64,000 nt of DNA from Paeniglutamicibacter terrestris (GCF_012271785.1 NZ_JAAWVT010000003.1:1-64000), one strand, 5' to 3'. Positions 27,470 to 38,565 are shown, counted from the stretch's first letter. The notes: a model not told the origin generated them from the sequence alone. Numbers and translations: made by a program.

Positions 27470-28260
27470 GCATCGTATCCAAGAGCGCCGCGGCCATTGC
27501 CGCCGCCCGTGCCGAGGGTCGTCCGGCCCTGATCTGTTACCTGCCCGCAGGGTTCCCCGATGTTCAGGGCACCATCGATGCGGCCGTCGCGATGGCGGAA
27601 AACGGTGCCGATATCATCGAGGTCGGCATCCCCTATTCCGACCCCGTCATGGACGGATCGGTCATTCAGGCTGCCACGGTGCAAGCGCTGGAGCAGGGCT
27701 TTAAGGTGTCTCAGGTCTTTGATGTCATCAAGGGCATCACGGCGCGTTGTTCTGCCACCGTCATGGTGATGACCTACTGGAACCCGGTACTGCGCATGGG
27801 CGTGGACGAGTTCTCCCGCCGCCTGGCCGAGGCCGGTGGCGCCGGGCTGATCACCCCGGACCTGGTCCCGGACGAGGCTGCCGAATGGATTGAGGCCTCG
27901 GATAGGTACGGACTAGATCGAGTCTTCCTGGTGGCACCGTCCTCCACCGAAGCACGCATGAAGGCCACCGTCGCGGCAAGCCGCGGCTTTGTCTACTGCG
28001 TTTCGATCATGGGTGTTACCGGTGCCCGTGACACGGTCTCCGACGCAGCGGCAGCAGTTGTGGCGGCTGCTCACGCAGCCGGCGCAGAAAACGCCTGCGT
28101 CGGCCTGGGTGTCTCGGCGCGCAAGCACGTTGAAGAAATCGGGGCCTACTCCGATGGCGTCATCGTGGGTACCGCCCTGGTGGCAGCACTGCGAGATGGT
28201 GGCAGTGAAGCCGTGGGCAGGCTCACCGCGGAACTCAGCGGCAAGAGCGTCTCGGCGTGA
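27466..28260 (+). CDS. trpA: Tryptophan synthase, alpha chain
   Basis: Cleaves indole-3-glycerol phosphate and channels indole to TrpB. The 264-residue barrel has the catalytic Glu in [15 protein letters not shown] (with the catalytic Asp in PVMDG), [25 protein letters not shown] and [13 protein letters not shown]. The GTG overlaps the trpB stop and the TGA overlaps the lgt start, so trpB-trpA-lgt are translationally coupled. Confidence 0.97.
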   Translation: MSIVSKSAAAIAAARAEGRPALICYLPAGFPDVQGTIDAAVAMAENGADIIEVGIPYSDPVMDGSVIQAATVQALEQGFKVSQVFDVIKGITARCSATVMVMTYWNPVLRMGVDEFSRRLAEAGGAGLITPDLVPDEAAEWIEASDRYGLDRVFLVAPSSTEARMKATVAASRGFVYCVSIMGVTGARDTVSDAAAAVVAAAHAAGAENACVGLGVSARKHVEEIGAYSDGVIVGTALVAALRDGGSEAVGRLTAELSGKSVSA

Positions 28261-29267
28261 TGTTTCAGCTAGCTGCGGGAACCCAGATCCTCGCCTCCAT
28301 TCCCAGCCCGCCGGCGGAATTTTCGAAGTTCTCGCTCGGACCGCTGACCATCCACGCCTACGCTCTGTGCATCATGCTCGGCATCGTGGTGGCCATGTGG
28401 ATGACCGCGCGGCGCTGGCGTGCCAAGGGTGGACCGGAGGAAGTGGTCTGGGACATTTGCATCTGGGCCATCCCCTTCGGGATCGTCGGCGGACGGTTGT
28501 ACCACGTGCTGTTCACCGACCCGGAGTACTACTTCGGGCTTAACGGGCAGCTGGCACACTTTTCGGAGATCCCACAGATCTGGGCCGGCGGCCTGGGCAT
28601 CATGGGTGCCATCTCGCTGGGTACCCTCGGTGCCTGGATCGCCTGTCGCCGGGCTGGCGTTCGCCTGACGGCGTTCCTCGACGCGGCGGTTCCCGGGGTG
28701 CTGCTCGCGCAGGCCTTTGGCCGCTGGGGCAACTGGTTTAACCAGGAACTCTTTGGTGCGCCCACCACACTTCCGTGGGGCCTGGAGATCGATCCGAACA
28801 GCTATAACTTCCCGGCCGGGGTTCCCGCCGGAACGCTCTTCCACCCCACGTTCCTCTATGAATCGTTGTGGAACGTTGCCGGTGTGTTGTTGCTGCTGGC
28901 CCTTGATCGCAAGTTTAAGCTGCGCCGCGGTGCCATGTTCTTCAGCTACTTGATTTGGTACGGCATTGGCCGCAGCTTCATGGAGACCTTGCGTATCGAC
29001 GCCGTGGATGTCATCACCATCATCGGCATCGGGCTTCGGGTCCACATGTGGTTGGCCATCGCGATGGTCATCTTCGCTGCTGTGGGACTGATTTTTGTGC
29101 TCACCCGGCTGCGGCCGCTGGGAGACCCGGGGGTCTACCTTCCCGGGCGTGCTCCGGCCGAGGAGTCGGTTGAATCGGGTACCAAGGACAAGGACTTACC
29201 GACCACTGAGCAGCAAGCCGGCGAGCCAACGGATCCCCAAGTTCCCAAGGATCGCGGAAAACACTAG
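28260..29267 (+). CDS. lgt: Prolipoprotein diacylglyceryl transferase
   Basis: Transfers diacylglycerol from phosphatidylglycerol to the lipobox cysteine of prolipoproteins in the membrane. The 335-residue protein has seven hydrophobic helices and the conserved motifs HAYALCIMLGI, GGRLYHV, GRWGNWFNQELFG and HPTFLYESLWN, plus a ~55-residue polar C-terminal tail rich in Glu, Asp and Lys. The ATG overlaps the trpA stop (TGATG); a GTG one codon earlier is also possible. A lipobox substrate in this window is the deacetylase at 49232. Confidence 0.96.
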   Translation: MFQLAAGTQILASIPSPPAEFSKFSLGPLTIHAYALCIMLGIVVAMWMTARRWRAKGGPEEVVWDICIWAIPFGIVGGRLYHVLFTDPEYYFGLNGQLAHFSEIPQIWAGGLGIMGAISLGTLGAWIACRRAGVRLTAFLDAAVPGVLLAQAFGRWGNWFNQELFGAPTTLPWGLEIDPNSYNFPAGVPAGTLFHPTFLYESLWNVAGVLLLLALDRKFKLRRGAMFFSYLIWYGIGRSFMETLRIDAVDVITIIGIGLRVHMWLAIAMVIFAAVGLIFVLTRLRPLGDPGVYLPGRAPAEESVESGTKDKDLPTTEQQAGEPTDPQVPKDRGKH

Positions 29268-29289
29268 CCCGCTCGACATAAATTACTCT

Positions 29290-29341
29290 CACGAACCCCT
29301 TCCCTCTCCGCAGCTCATGCGGAAAGATGAAGGGGTTCGTG
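29290..29341 (+). terminator. Terminator-like hairpin after lgt
   Basis: A 13-bp outer stem (29290-29302 with 29329-29341) encloses a second 6-bp stem (29307-29312 with 29318-29323). It starts 22 nt after the lgt stop. No T run follows, so it may be a Rho-assisted or processing hairpin at the end of the trp-lgt operon. Confidence 0.65.
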
Positions 29342-29730
29342 CGTTGTGCTACGAAACTTTGTGGAAACTTAAAACTTCCTAGTCAACAGCTGGTTCGTGA
29401 GACGTACGAAAACTGTTGGAAACAAAACCATGCGTAAAACTGAAACATGTCGGTGTTACTCTTTTTCTCACCGTGACAGTACGGCCGGGCGCGAAATACC
29501 CACCAACCGCACCGGGAGCTGTCGGCAACCACAATGACGTGGAAGCACAGGATCTGTTTCATGACCATTACAAGGTTGTTCAGTTTCTGCCTACGCATCG
29601 CTGGTGTCACCCCCTTCACAGCACGGCCCCTCTTGAAAAGAGGGTGCCGATTTGCGACCCTGCAATCACCTCGGTCACTGTCGCCCGACGAATACCGCCC
29701 GCTGTCAACACACTGAGAAAGGGACAACTC
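29342..29730 (+). promoter_or_regulatory. gltB upstream region with GAAAC repeats and a leader hairpin
   Basis: No gene is supported in these 389 bp. GAAAC occurs at 29353 and 29364, separated by 6 bp, a spacing like half of an actinobacterial GlnR box. Further GAAAC copies occur at 29419 and 29442. Nearer the gene, a long hairpin pairs 29624-29634 with 29638-29649 (one bulged T) about 80 nt before the gltB ATG. These suggest nitrogen control and a structured leader. The promoter itself could not be placed with confidence. Confidence 0.4.
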
Positions 29731-32700
29731 ATGAGCATGACCGGAGTCCAACTCAACGCCTCACCGCATCGTGGCGAGGATGCCACCTCGCCCTTTACCC
29801 GGTTTGCCGATATCCCGATAGCTCAGGGACTATACGATCCGGCCAACGAAAAAGACGCCTGTGGCCTGGCCCTGATTGCCACACTGACGAAAAAGGGCAG
29901 CCACGAGATCGTGGAACAGGCCCTCGAAGCCTTGCGTCGACTTGAGCACCGCGGTGCCGTCGGCGCCGATGCTGGAACCGGTGACGGCGCAGGTATCCTG
30001 ACCCAGCTTCCCGACAGCTTCTTCCGTGCCGTCACCGACCTTGAGCTGCCCGAAGCCGGCCGCTACGCAGCAGGCACCGCCTTCCTTCCGCAGGAACCCG
30101 CGCAGCGTGCATCAACCATTACCGCACTTGAAGAGCTAGCACTCGAAGAGGGCCTCACCGTCCTGGGCTGGCGCGACGTGCCGGTGAACACCGAGTCCAT
30201 CGGAGCCACCGCGCTGGGCAGCATGCCCTACTTCTCGCAGCTCTTCCTGGGGGCCGCCCCCGAGCACGAAGCAGACCTTGACGCCCGGGTCTTCCGTATT
30301 CGCAAGCGTGCGCAGAACAAATTCGGGGTGTACTTCCCCTCGCTCTCCTCCGCCACCATGGTCTACAAGGGCATGCTCTCCACCGAGCAGCTCACCGAGT
30401 TCTACCCGGATCTGACCGATGAGCGCTTTGAATCGCGCTTCGGCATCGTGCACTCGCGCTTCTCCACCAATACCTTCCCCTCCTGGCCGCTGGCCCAGCC
30501 CTTCCGTACCATCGCCCACAACGGCGAAATCAACACGGTCAAGGGCAACCGCAACTGGATGCGCGCCCGCCAATCGCAGCTCGCCTCCGACCTGCTCGGC
30601 GAGGTACCCGAAGAACTCTTCCCGATCTGCTCCGCCGGGGCCTCGGACTCCGCCTCCTTTGACGAGGTTGCCGAGCTCTTGATGCTCTCCGGTCGCCCGA
30701 TCGCCCAGGCGATCATGATGATGATTCCCGAGGCTTGGGAAAACCATGCCTCGATGGACGCGGACCGCCGCGCCTTCTACGAATACAACTCGATGCTGAT
30801 GGAACCGTGGGACGGACCTGCCGCGGTGTCCTTCACCGACGGCAAGCAGGTAGGTGCGGTGCTCGACCGCAACGGTCTGCGCCCGGCACGCTACTGGGTC
30901 ACCACCGACGGATTGGTGGTGCTGGCCTCGGAGGTTGGCGTCATCGATCTGGATCCCTCGCTAATCGCCGCCAAGGGCCGCGTTGCCCCGGGCAAGATGT
31001 TCCTGGTGGACACCGAGGCCGGACGCATCATCAGTGATGAGGAAGTTAAGTCTCAGGTGGCCGCGTCGGCTCCGTGGGCCCAGTGGGTCAATCAGAACAA
31101 GATCAACCTGGCGACCCTGCCGGATCTGTTGCACGTCAAGCACAACTCGGCCTCCGTGCAGATTCGCCAGCGGACCTTCGGTTACACCACGGAGGAACTG
31201 CGGATCCTGCTGGCCCCGATGGCTACCGCCGGCGCCGAGCCGCTGGGCGCCATGGGCTCGGACACCCCGGTGGCGGTGCTCTCGGATCGCTCCCGTCTGC
31301 TCTTTGACTACTTCACCCAGTCCTTCGCCCAGGTGACCAACCCGCCGTTGGACTCCATCCGTGAAGAACTTGTCACCTCCATGCTCACCAGCATCGGCCC
31401 GGCCGGAAACCTCTTGGCCACCGGTCCGGTCAGCGCCGAACAGGTGTCCCTTGATTACCCGGTGATCACCAACGACGAGCTGGCCAAGATCGCGAACATC
31501 CGCGGTGATGCTGGCGTGAAGTTGGCACTGAAGGTTCGTGGACTCTACCGTCCCGGAGGCGGTGAGGGAGAACTGCGCGCCCGCTTGCAGGAAATCTGCG
31601 AAAAGGTCTCCGCAGCGGTAAACCGTGGCATCAAATTCATCGTGCTCTCGGATAGGGATTCAAACGCTCAGTGGGCACCGATCCCGTCGTTGCTGCTCAC
31701 CAGTGCCGTGCACCACCACCTGCTCAAGAGTGCTAATCGCACCAAGACCTCACTGATCATCGAGGCCGGTGACGTTCGCGAGGTTCACCACGTAGCGGTG
31801 CTCGTGGGCTACGGTGCCTCGGCGATCAACCCCTACCTGGCGCTGGAATCCGTCGAAGAGATGGCCCTGCAGGGCGAACTCGGCGACGTGAGTCCCGCCA
31901 AGGCTCAGGCCAATATGATCAAGGCGCTGGGCAAGGGTCTGCTGAAGATCATGTCCAAGATGGGTATCTCCACCGTGGCCTCCTACTGCGGAGCCCAGAC
32001 CTTTGAGGCCCTGGGCCTGTCCCAGCGCGTGGTTGACCAGTACTTCACCGGGACCTCCTCGCAGCTTGGCGGCGTTGGTCTTGACATCATCGCCACCGAA
32101 ACCGCGATGCGTCATGCCGGTGCCTACCCCTCGGATCTGAATCCCGATGCGCACCGCGTGTTGGAAACCGGTGGGGAATACCAGTGGCGCCGTGAGGGCC
32201 CGCCGCACCTGTTCAACCCCGAAACGGTGTTCCGGCTGCAGCATGCCACCCGCGAACGTCGTTATGACATCTTCAAGAAGTACACCCAGGGCGTGGATGA
32301 TCAGGCCAAGGGCCTGATGACCCTGCGCGGGCTGTTGGACTTCAAATATTCCGAGCGCACCCCCATCAATATCGACGCGGTGGAACCCGTGTCTGAGATT
32401 GTGAAGCGTTTTGCTACCGGCGCGATGAGCTACGGCTCGATCTCCGCCGAGGCTCACGAGACCCTCGCTATCGCGATGAACCGCCTGGGCGGTAAGTCCA
32501 ACACCGGTGAGGGCGGCGAGGACGTTGATCGTCTGCTGGATCCCACCCGCCGCTCGGCCGTGAAGCAGATCGCCTCGGGGCGCTTCGGTGTCACCAGCAT
32601 GTACCTGACCCATGCCGATGACATCCAGATCAAGATGGCGCAGGGCGCCAAGCCCGGCGAGGGTGGCCAGCTGATGGCCAACAAGGTCTACCCATGGGTG

Positions 32701-34335
32701 GCTCGTACGCGCCACTCGACCCCCGGCGTGGGCCTCATTTCGCCGCCGCCGCACCACGATATCTACTCCATCGAGGACTTGGCTCAGCTAATCCACGATG
32801 CCAAGTGCTCTAACCCGAGCGCCCGCGTGCACGTGAAGCTGGTCTCCGAGGTTGGCATCGGAACCGTAGCCGCCGGAGTCACCAAGGCCAAGGCCGACGT
32901 GGTTTTGGTGTCGGGTCACGATGGTGGCACCGGTGCCTCGCCGCTGAACTCGCTGAAGCATGCCGGTGTTCCGTGGGAATTGGGCCTGGCCGAGACCCAG
33001 CAGACGCTGATGCTCAACGGGCTGCGCGAACGTGTCACGGTGCAGGTTGATGGTCAGCTCAAGACCGGACGCGACGTGGTCATCGCCGCGCTGCTGGGTG
33101 CCGAAGAATTCGGCTTTGCCACGGCCCCGTTGGTGGTTGCCGGCTGCATCATGATGCGCGTCTGCCACCTGGACACCTGCCCGGTGGGTGTGGCAACACA
33201 GAACCCGGAGCTGCGTTCGCGTTTCACCGGACAGGCAGATCACGTGGTGAACTTCTTCGAGTTCCTGGCCCAGGAAGTCCGCGAACTCTTGGCGGATCTT
33301 GGTTTTGCCACCCTCGAAGAGGCCATTGGCCAGGCGGAGCTGCTCGATACGCGCGCCGCCGTGGGCCACTGGAAGACCGCCGGGTTGCACCTGGATAAGA
33401 TCTTCACCACCGCGGGCTCCAAGCCCGGGGCAGCGCGCTCACGCACCACCACGCAGGACCACGGTCTGGGCAAACACTTTGACATGGCTCTGATCGAGGC
33501 CGCGGCCCCGGCGCTCGAACGCCGCGAGAAGGTAGTTCTTGACCTCCCAATCAAGAACACCGACCGCTCGGTGGGCACCATGCTCGGTCACCACGTCACG
33601 CGAACCTTCGGGGTCAATGAACTGGACGCCGGCACCATCGACGTGACGCTGCGCGGACACGCGGGGCAGTCACTTGGTGCCTTCCTCCCGGCAGGTATTT
33701 CACTCAAGCTCATCGGAGACTCCAACGATTACGTCGGCAAGGGCCTCTCCGGTGGACGCATCACGGTGCGGGCCGATGAGCGAAGCACCTTTAACGCTGC
33801 CGAGCAGGTCATCGCCGGAAACGTGATCGGTTACGGTGCCACCAGCGGCGAGCTGTTCATTGGCGGCATGGTGGGCGAACGCTTCGCCGTACGTAACTCC
33901 GGTGCCACGGCAGTGGTTGAAGGCATTGGTGACCATGGTTGTGAGTACATGACCGGTGGTACCACGCTGATCCTGGGTGCCACGGGCCGCAACTTTGCCG
34001 CCGGCATGTCCGGGGGAGTGGCCTACGTCCTGGATTTGGACATCGCGAAGTTGAACCCGCTGGCCGTGGCCAACGACGATCTTTTGCTCACGGGTCCCGA
34101 CGCCGAAGATTGCACACTGATCAAGAACCTGCTGACCGAACACGTGGCACACACCGGTTCGGCCTTGGCCGCAAGCCTGCTGGCCGACTGGCCGCTGGCC
34201 GCGGCACGCATCACCAAGGTACTGCCACGTGACTACGCAGCAGTACAACAGGCACGCACCGTTGCCGCTCATGAAGGATTCGACCCCGATTCAGCAACCG
34301 TCTGGAACCGGATTTTGGAGGTGACCCGTGGCTAA
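29731..34335 (+). CDS. gltB: Glutamate synthase (NADPH), large subunit
   Basis: Transfers the amide nitrogen of glutamine to 2-oxoglutarate. The 1534-residue protein has an N-terminal class II glutaminase whose nucleophile should be Cys44 ([11 protein letters not shown]), implying a 43-residue propeptide. A central domain, the FMN-binding barrel ([14 protein letters not shown]) and the 3Fe-4S cysteines in [17 protein letters not shown] follow. The Gly-rich beta-helix domain closes the protein. The ATG at 29731 follows GAGAAAGGGA; the frame is open to 29416 but those residues are not family-like. It overlaps gltD by 8 nt. Confidence 0.97.
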   Translation: MSMTGVQLNASPHRGEDATSPFTRFADIPIAQGLYDPANEKDACGLALIATLTKKGSHEIVEQALEALRRLEHRGAVGADAGTGDGAGILTQLPDSFFRAVTDLELPEAGRYAAGTAFLPQEPAQRASTITALEELALEEGLTVLGWRDVPVNTESIGATALGSMPYFSQLFLGAAPEHEADLDARVFRIRKRAQNKFGVYFPSLSSATMVYKGMLSTEQLTEFYPDLTDERFESRFGIVHSRFSTNTFPSWPLAQPFRTIAHNGEINTVKGNRNWMRARQSQLASDLLGEVPEELFPICSAGASDSASFDEVAELLMLSGRPIAQAIMMMIPEAWENHASMDADRRAFYEYNSMLMEPWDGPAAVSFTDGKQVGAVLDRNGLRPARYWVTTDGLVVLASEVGVIDLDPSLIAAKGRVAPGKMFLVDTEAGRIISDEEVKSQVAASAPWAQWVNQNKINLATLPDLLHVKHNSASVQIRQRTFGYTTEELRILLAPMATAGAEPLGAMGSDTPVAVLSDRSRLLFDYFTQSFAQVTNPPLDSIREELVTSMLTSIGPAGNLLATGPVSAEQVSLDYPVITNDELAKIANIRGDAGVKLALKVRGLYRPGGGEGELRARLQEICEKVSAAVNRGIKFIVLSDRDSNAQWAPIPSLLLTSAVHHHLLKSANRTKTSLIIEAGDVREVHHVAVLVGYGASAINPYLALESVEEMALQGELGDVSPAKAQANMIKALGKGLLKIMSKMGISTVASYCGAQTFEALGLSQRVVDQYFTGTSSQLGGVGLDIIATETAMRHAGAYPSDLNPDAHRVLETGGEYQWRREGPPHLFNPETVFRLQHATRERRYDIFKKYTQGVDDQAKGLMTLRGLLDFKYSERTPINIDAVEPVSEIVKRFATGAMSYGSISAEAHETLAIAMNRLGGKSNTGEGGEDVDRLLDPTRRSAVKQIASGRFGVTSMYLTHADDIQIKMAQGAKPGEGGQLMANKVYPWVARTRHSTPGVGLISPPPHHDIYSIEDLAQLIHDAKCSNPSARVHVKLVSEVGIGTVAAGVTKAKADVVLVSGHDGGTGASPLNSLKHAGVPWELGLAETQQTLMLNGLRERVTVQVDGQLKTGRDVVIAALLGAEEFGFATAPLVVAGCIMMRVCHLDTCPVGVATQNPELRSRFTGQADHVVNFFEFLAQEVRELLADLGFATLEEAIGQAELLDTRAAVGHWKTAGLHLDKIFTTAGSKPGAARSRTTTQDHGLGKHFDMALIEAAAPALERREKVVLDLPIKNTDRSVGTMLGHHVTRTFGVNELDAGTIDVTLRGHAGQSLGAFLPAGISLKLIGDSNDYVGKGLSGGRITVRADERSTFNAAEQVIAGNVIGYGATSGELFIGGMVGERFAVRNSGATAVVEGIGDHGCEYMTGGTTLILGATGRNFAAGMSGGVAYVLDLDIAKLNPLAVANDDLLLTGPDAEDCTLIKNLLTEHVAHTGSALAASLLADWPLAAARITKVLPRDYAAVQQARTVAAHEGFDPDSATVWNRILEVTRG

Positions 34336-35785
34336 TCCACGTGGATTCATGGAGGTGCGCGACCGCGTTACCCCGCCCAAGCGTCCCGTTTCGGTGCGCA
34401 TCATGGACTTCAAGGAGGTCACCGAGCGCCAAGATGCTCAGGTGCTCACCCAGCAGGCCGGCCGCTGCATGGACTGTGGCATTGCCTTCTGCCACAACGG
34501 CTGCCCGTTGGGCAACCTGATTCCGGAATGGAATTCCCTGGTTCACCAGGGTCGAATGACCGACGCTTCCGAGCGTTTGCATGCGACAAATAACTTCCCG
34601 GAATTCACCGGCCGGCTCTGCCCGGCTCCGTGTGAGTCCTCTTGCGTGCTGGGCATCAATCAGCCCGCCGTAACAATTAAGCAGATTGAAGTCGAAATCG
34701 CCGACACCCTGCTGGCCGCAGGTCCGCTGGAGCCGCTGTTGGCCGTGCGCCACACCGACCGCCGCATCGCGGTGGTTGGTTCGGGTCCGGCGGGGCTGGC
34801 GGCAGCTCAGCAGCTGACCCGCGCCGGACATACCGTTGCGGTCTATGAGCGCGACGATAAGCCCGGTGGGCTGCTGCGTTATGGCATCCCCGACTTCAAG
34901 ATGGGCAAGGATGTCCTGGACACCCGTCTGGCCCAGATGGAAGCCGAGGGCACGGTGTTCCGCAGCGGCGTGGCAGTGGGCACCGACATCGCCTTCGATC
35001 AGCTTAATCGGCTGTATGACGCGGTCATCGTGGCCACAGGTGCCACGGTTCCGCGCGATCTTCCGATCCCCGGGCGTGAGCTTGATGGGGTGCACTACGC
35101 CATGGAATACCTCGTTCAATCCAACGAGGTGGTTGCCGGTGAGCGCGAAGCGTTGGCTATCGACGCCAAGGGAAAGCACGTGGTGATCCTCGGCGGCGGC
35201 GACACCGGTGCCGACTGCTTGGGTACCGCCATTCGCCAGGGAGCTGCCAGCGTGACGACCCTGGCGATCGGCGCTCAGCCGGCGTTGGAGCGTCCCGCGC
35301 ACCAGCCGTGGCCCATGGCACCGACCCTCTTTGAGGTTCAGTCGGCTCACGAAGAAGGCGGTGAGCGGTCCTATTTGGCCGCAACAGTCAACTTCTCCGG
35401 CGAGCATGGAAGCGTGATGGGTGTTACAGTTGCAGAGACCGAGTTTGTAAATGGTCAGCGCCTTCCAAAACCAGGTACCGAGCGAGTTATTCCCGCCGAC
35501 CTCGTCTTCCTGGCTCTCGGGTTCACCGGACCGGAGACCACAGGACTCATGGAACAGGCCAACACCGAGTTTGATGACCGGGGCAGCGTCGCCCGTGATG
35601 GTTACTACATGACCAACACCCCGGGGGTGTTTGTGGCTGGCGACGCCGGACGCGGACAATCCCTGATCGTGTGGGCCATAGCCGAGGGACGTTCCTGTGC
35701 CGCGGCCGTGGACAAATACCTGATGGGCGAAACCCGCCTTCCGGCCCCCGTTGCACCAACGGATCGGGCCATCAGCATGTTGTGA
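34328..35785 (+). CDS. gltD: Glutamate synthase (NADPH), small subunit
   Basis: Passes electrons from NADPH through FAD and 4Fe-4S clusters to GltB. The 485-residue protein has the cluster cysteines in [18 protein letters not shown] and CPAPCESSC. An FAD-binding [11 protein letters not shown] lies near residue 155 and the NADPH-side GGGDTGADC near residue 290. The GTG start follows GGAGGTG and overlaps the gltB 3' end by 8 nt, so subunits are made in step. Confidence 0.97.
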   Translation: MANPRGFMEVRDRVTPPKRPVSVRIMDFKEVTERQDAQVLTQQAGRCMDCGIAFCHNGCPLGNLIPEWNSLVHQGRMTDASERLHATNNFPEFTGRLCPAPCESSCVLGINQPAVTIKQIEVEIADTLLAAGPLEPLLAVRHTDRRIAVVGSGPAGLAAAQQLTRAGHTVAVYERDDKPGGLLRYGIPDFKMGKDVLDTRLAQMEAEGTVFRSGVAVGTDIAFDQLNRLYDAVIVATGATVPRDLPIPGRELDGVHYAMEYLVQSNEVVAGEREALAIDAKGKHVVILGGGDTGADCLGTAIRQGAASVTTLAIGAQPALERPAHQPWPMAPTLFEVQSAHEEGGERSYLAATVNFSGEHGSVMGVTVAETEFVNGQRLPKPGTERVIPADLVFLALGFTGPETTGLMEQANTEFDDRGSVARDGYYMTNTPGVFVAGDAGRGQSLIVWAIAEGRSCAAAVDKYLMGETRLPAPVAPTDRAISML

Positions 35786-35851
35786 GTCGGATGCACCACC
35801 TATGCGGTGTTGTCCTGACCTGAGAGATGGAAAGGCAGATAGGCTGACCGT

Positions 35852-37369
35852 ATGAGACGCGCAAAAATCGTGGCCACTTGGGGCCCGGCGATCGGTACCT
35901 ACGACAAGACACTGGCAGTACTTAAGGCGGGTGTTGACGTAGCTCGTTTGAATATGAGCCACGGCGACCACTCGATGCACGCCGAGAACTTGGGCAATGT
36001 GCGGGCCGCGGCCCAGGAACTCGGCCGGCCGGTCGGCATCTTTGCCGACCTGCAGGGTCCGAAGATTCGCCTGGGCCGGTTTGTAGATGACGCCAAGCAC
36101 ATGCTGCACGTCGGTGACACGTTCACCATCGTGATTGCCGATGTGCTCGGCGATGCAACGTTCTGCTCCACCACGTTTAAGGGACTTCCGCAGGACGTCA
36201 ACGTCGGTGACACCCTCTTGATCAACGACGGCAAGGTTGCCCTGCGCGCCACCGCCGTTGATGACGAGAAGGTTGTCACCGAGGTTGTTGTCGGCGGAGA
36301 GGTGTCCAACAACAAGGGCATCAACCTTCCCGGCGTTGCCGTCAACGTTCCGGCGTTGAGCCAAAAGGACGAGGACGATCTGCGTTGGGCCATCCGGGCC
36401 GGCGTTGACATGGTCGCACTTTCCTTCGTTCGCAACGCCAGCGACATCACCCGCGTGCACGAGATCATGGACGAGGAGGGTCGCCGCCTGCCGGTGATCG
36501 CCAAGGTCGAGAAGCCGCAGGCAGTGGACGCCATCGAGGAAATCATCGATGCGTTCGACGCCATCATGGTCGCCCGTGGTGACCTGGGTGTGGAGCTTCC
36601 GCTCGAAGAGGTTCCGCTGGTTCAGAAGCGCGCCATCGAATTGGCTCGCCGTTGGGCCAAGCCGGTCATCGTGGCCACCCAGGTGCTTGAATCCATGATC
36701 GAGTCCCCGACGCCTACCCGCGCCGAGGCCTCGGACTGCGCCAACGCCGTTCTTGACGGTGCCGACGCTGTCATGCTTTCGGGGGAGACCTCGGTGGGCG
36801 AATATCCCATCGAAACCGTCGAAACCATGGCCCGGATTATTTCCTCCACCGAAAAGCACGGTCTGGACCGTATCCCGCGTCTGGGCTCCAAGCCCAAGAC
36901 CCGTGGTGGCGCCATCACCCGTGCCGCCGTGGAAATCGCCGACCAGTTGGATGCCAAATACATCGTGGCCTTCACCCAGTCCGGCGATTCGGCGCGCAGG
37001 CTCTCCCGCTTGCGCCCCAAGCGTCCGGTGCTGGCCTTCACGCCGTTGCCGCAGACCTACAACATCATGACGTTGATGTGGGGCATCCAGCCGCGCTTGG
37101 TCGAGTACGCGGACCACACCGACAAGATGACCGCACAGGTTGACCGCGCGCTATTGGATGAAGGACTGGCCGAGGTCAACGACATCGTTTGCATCGCTGC
37201 CGGTTCCCCTCCAGGGCAAGCAGGTTCCACCAACTCGCTGCGCATCCACAAGGTCGGAGACCTTGCCGATGCCGGCCAGCTGGGCGACGGCAAGCCGATG
37301 CCGGCTCGCGAAAAGGTTGGTCCCTGGGCCACCGAGAACGTTGTAGGCGAAAACGCCCGCACGATCTAG
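35852..37369 (+). CDS. pyk: Pyruvate kinase
   Basis: Last step of glycolysis, making ATP and pyruvate. The 505-residue protein starts RRAKIVATWGPA and has NMSHGDH, the active-site VARGDLGVELPLEEVP and MLSGETSVGEYPIE, then a C-terminal allosteric domain. The usual ATLGPA motif reads ATWGPA here. TAGGCT (35840-35845) lies 6 nt before the ATG, indicating a leaderless transcript independent of gltBD. A 16-bp terminator follows. Confidence 0.97.
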   Translation: MRRAKIVATWGPAIGTYDKTLAVLKAGVDVARLNMSHGDHSMHAENLGNVRAAAQELGRPVGIFADLQGPKIRLGRFVDDAKHMLHVGDTFTIVIADVLGDATFCSTTFKGLPQDVNVGDTLLINDGKVALRATAVDDEKVVTEVVVGGEVSNNKGINLPGVAVNVPALSQKDEDDLRWAIRAGVDMVALSFVRNASDITRVHEIMDEEGRRLPVIAKVEKPQAVDAIEEIIDAFDAIMVARGDLGVELPLEEVPLVQKRAIELARRWAKPVIVATQVLESMIESPTPTRAEASDCANAVLDGADAVMLSGETSVGEYPIETVETMARIISSTEKHGLDRIPRLGSKPKTRGGAITRAAVEIADQLDAKYIVAFTQSGDSARRLSRLRPKRPVLAFTPLPQTYNIMTLMWGIQPRLVEYADHTDKMTAQVDRALLDEGLAEVNDIVCIAAGSPPGQAGSTNSLRIHKVGDLADAGQLGDGKPMPAREKVGPWATENVVGENARTI

Positions 37370-37382
37370 TCGCTAAGCGGCA

Positions 37383-37452
37383 AAAGGCCGAATCATCGTG
37401 ATGAATCCCGCACAGGGAAACACCGCGATGATTCGGCCTTTGCTATTTCTGC
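37383..37452 (+). terminator. Terminator after pyk
   Basis: A 16-bp perfect stem (37383-37398 with 37426-37441) begins 13 nt after the pyk stop and is followed by GCTATTTCT. It may also serve the convergent ridA gene, because the left arm is preceded by AAAA-rich sequence on the opposite strand. Confidence 0.85.
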
Positions 37453-37476
37453 GTTGGATCAGTCAACGGTATTGGA

Positions 37477-37884
37477 TCAGTCAACAATCGCAGCAATGGC
37501 TTCGATCTCAACAAGTTGGTTTTCATAACCGAGCACCGTGGTGCCTAAGAGCGTGCTGGGGACGTCGTGGGAGCCGAAGGCTGCGTGAACCTCATTCCAC
37601 GCCGTGACCAGCTCCTTCTGGTTGGTGGAAGCCACCAGAACGCGCGTGGAGATAACGTCCTCGATGCTGGCGCCGGCAGCCTCTAGGGCAATCACCATAT
37701 TGCCGATGCAGGCTCGGGCTTGGTGAGCAAAGTCGCCGATGCCCACCGTCTTCCCATTTTCATCCAGGGGGCACGAGCCTGCTAGAAAGATCAGTCGGGC
37801 GTTGGCCGGCGCGGTTGCCGCATAGGCGTACTCGGCGGTGTTGCTGAGCTTGGTTGAGCGTATGAGTGAAACGGCGCTTGGCAT
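37477..37884 (-). CDS. RidA family protein (YjgF/YER057c/UK114)
   Basis: A 135-residue protein of the RidA family, which hydrolyses reactive enamine/imine intermediates from PLP enzymes. Visible landmarks are FLAGSCPLDENGK, ACIGNMVIALEAAGASIEDV and, at the C-terminus, LVEIEAIA. The key arginine of true RidA (IxxTRVL) is present as ISTRVLV. The ATG at 37884 gives the normal length; the open frame extends 20 codons further. TAGGAC sits 8 nt before the ATG on the minus strand, so leaderless expression is possible. It is convergent with pyk. Confidence 0.88.
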   Translation of the reverse strand: MPSAVSLIRSTKLSNTAEYAYAATAPANARLIFLAGSCPLDENGKTVGIGDFAHQARACIGNMVIALEAAGASIEDVISTRVLVASTNQKELVTAWNEVHAAFGSHDVPSTLLGTTVLGYENQLVEIEAIAAIVD

Positions 37885-38287
37885 GGGGGAGCGTCCTATC
37901 GGAGTTCTCAAAAATGGGGGTGGGCGTGCCTTCAGCCTAATCAATGCGTGTTCGCAGGTGTGGGTATCAGCGGCCCAGTGTCACACTTCTGGCGTGGTAG
38001 CTACCATCGTCTCGGGGGTGCCCCCGCTAGGTGCGCCCGGTGCTGAGCGCAAGCTTCCACGCACGGTGAGGCATGATTGATAGCCGATGTTCCGCGGCGA
38101 CGTGCAACCTCGTTCAGCTTCGATGGATCAGCTACTCGCGAATCTAAGGCTGCAAAGTGGAGCCCATGTGCCCGATTTTACGGGTGGAATATTGCTACGG
38201 GTTGGGCGCGTAATAAAGGCGATAGAAAATGACTTTGTTTCAAAGCCATCGGCGAGAACCTGGCGGAAACGTCGACGCAAAAGAAAA
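37885..38287. other. Intergenic region between ridA and tRNA-Leu
   Basis: About 400 bp without a supported gene. It holds a perfect 12-bp palindrome TGGTAGCTACCA (37995-38006) and a short GC-rich inverted repeat (38013-38026). An open frame from 38087 continues through the terminator and the tRNA-Leu gene and is not credible. I see no other structure here. Confidence 0.5.
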
Positions 38288-38320
38288 GCTCCGATCCCTT
38301 ATCAGATAAGGGATCGGAGC
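38281..38320 (-). terminator. Terminator of tRNA-Leu
   Basis: A perfect 15-bp inverted repeat (38288-38302 with 38306-38320) with a 3-nt loop lies 7 nt after the tRNA gene. On the minus strand it is followed by TTTTCTTTT, a canonical intrinsic terminator. Confidence 0.93.
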
Positions 38321-38327
38321 CTATTTG

Positions 38328-38408
38328 TGCCCGAGGTGGGACTCGAACCCACACACCTTGCGATACTGCATTTTGAGTGCAGCGCGTCTACCATTCCGCC
38401 ACTCGGGC
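38328..38408 (-). tRNA. tRNA-Leu (CAA)
   Basis: Minus-strand class II tRNA of 81 nt with acceptor stem GCCCGAG/CTCGGGC, anticodon loop CTCAAAA (CAA), a short variable arm and T loop GTTCGAG. CCA is not encoded. Confidence 0.95.
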
Positions 38409-38565
38409 GAGCACTATTTGAAGCAGCGAGAATAAGCATAACCGATAATTGCTTTGGTTCGAAATCCTCGCGTCCTTGCGGTTATCCACTGTACATGCAG
38501 ATAGGCTTATCTGTGAAACTGAGTATTGATGATGTCCCCGGTCACCCCGGGATTGAAGGAGCAAC

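Noticed and set aside
31750-32757. A 335-codon open frame on the minus strand inside gltB
   Set aside because: It lies wholly within the glutamate synthase domain coding on the other strand and has no motifs or ribosome site.
34211-37117. A 968-codon open frame on the minus strand opposite gltD and pyk
   Set aside because: It is antisense to two complete, well-conserved enzymes in a GC-rich region where stop codons are rare. Its translation is low-complexity, rich in Gly and His, and shows no domain or start signal.
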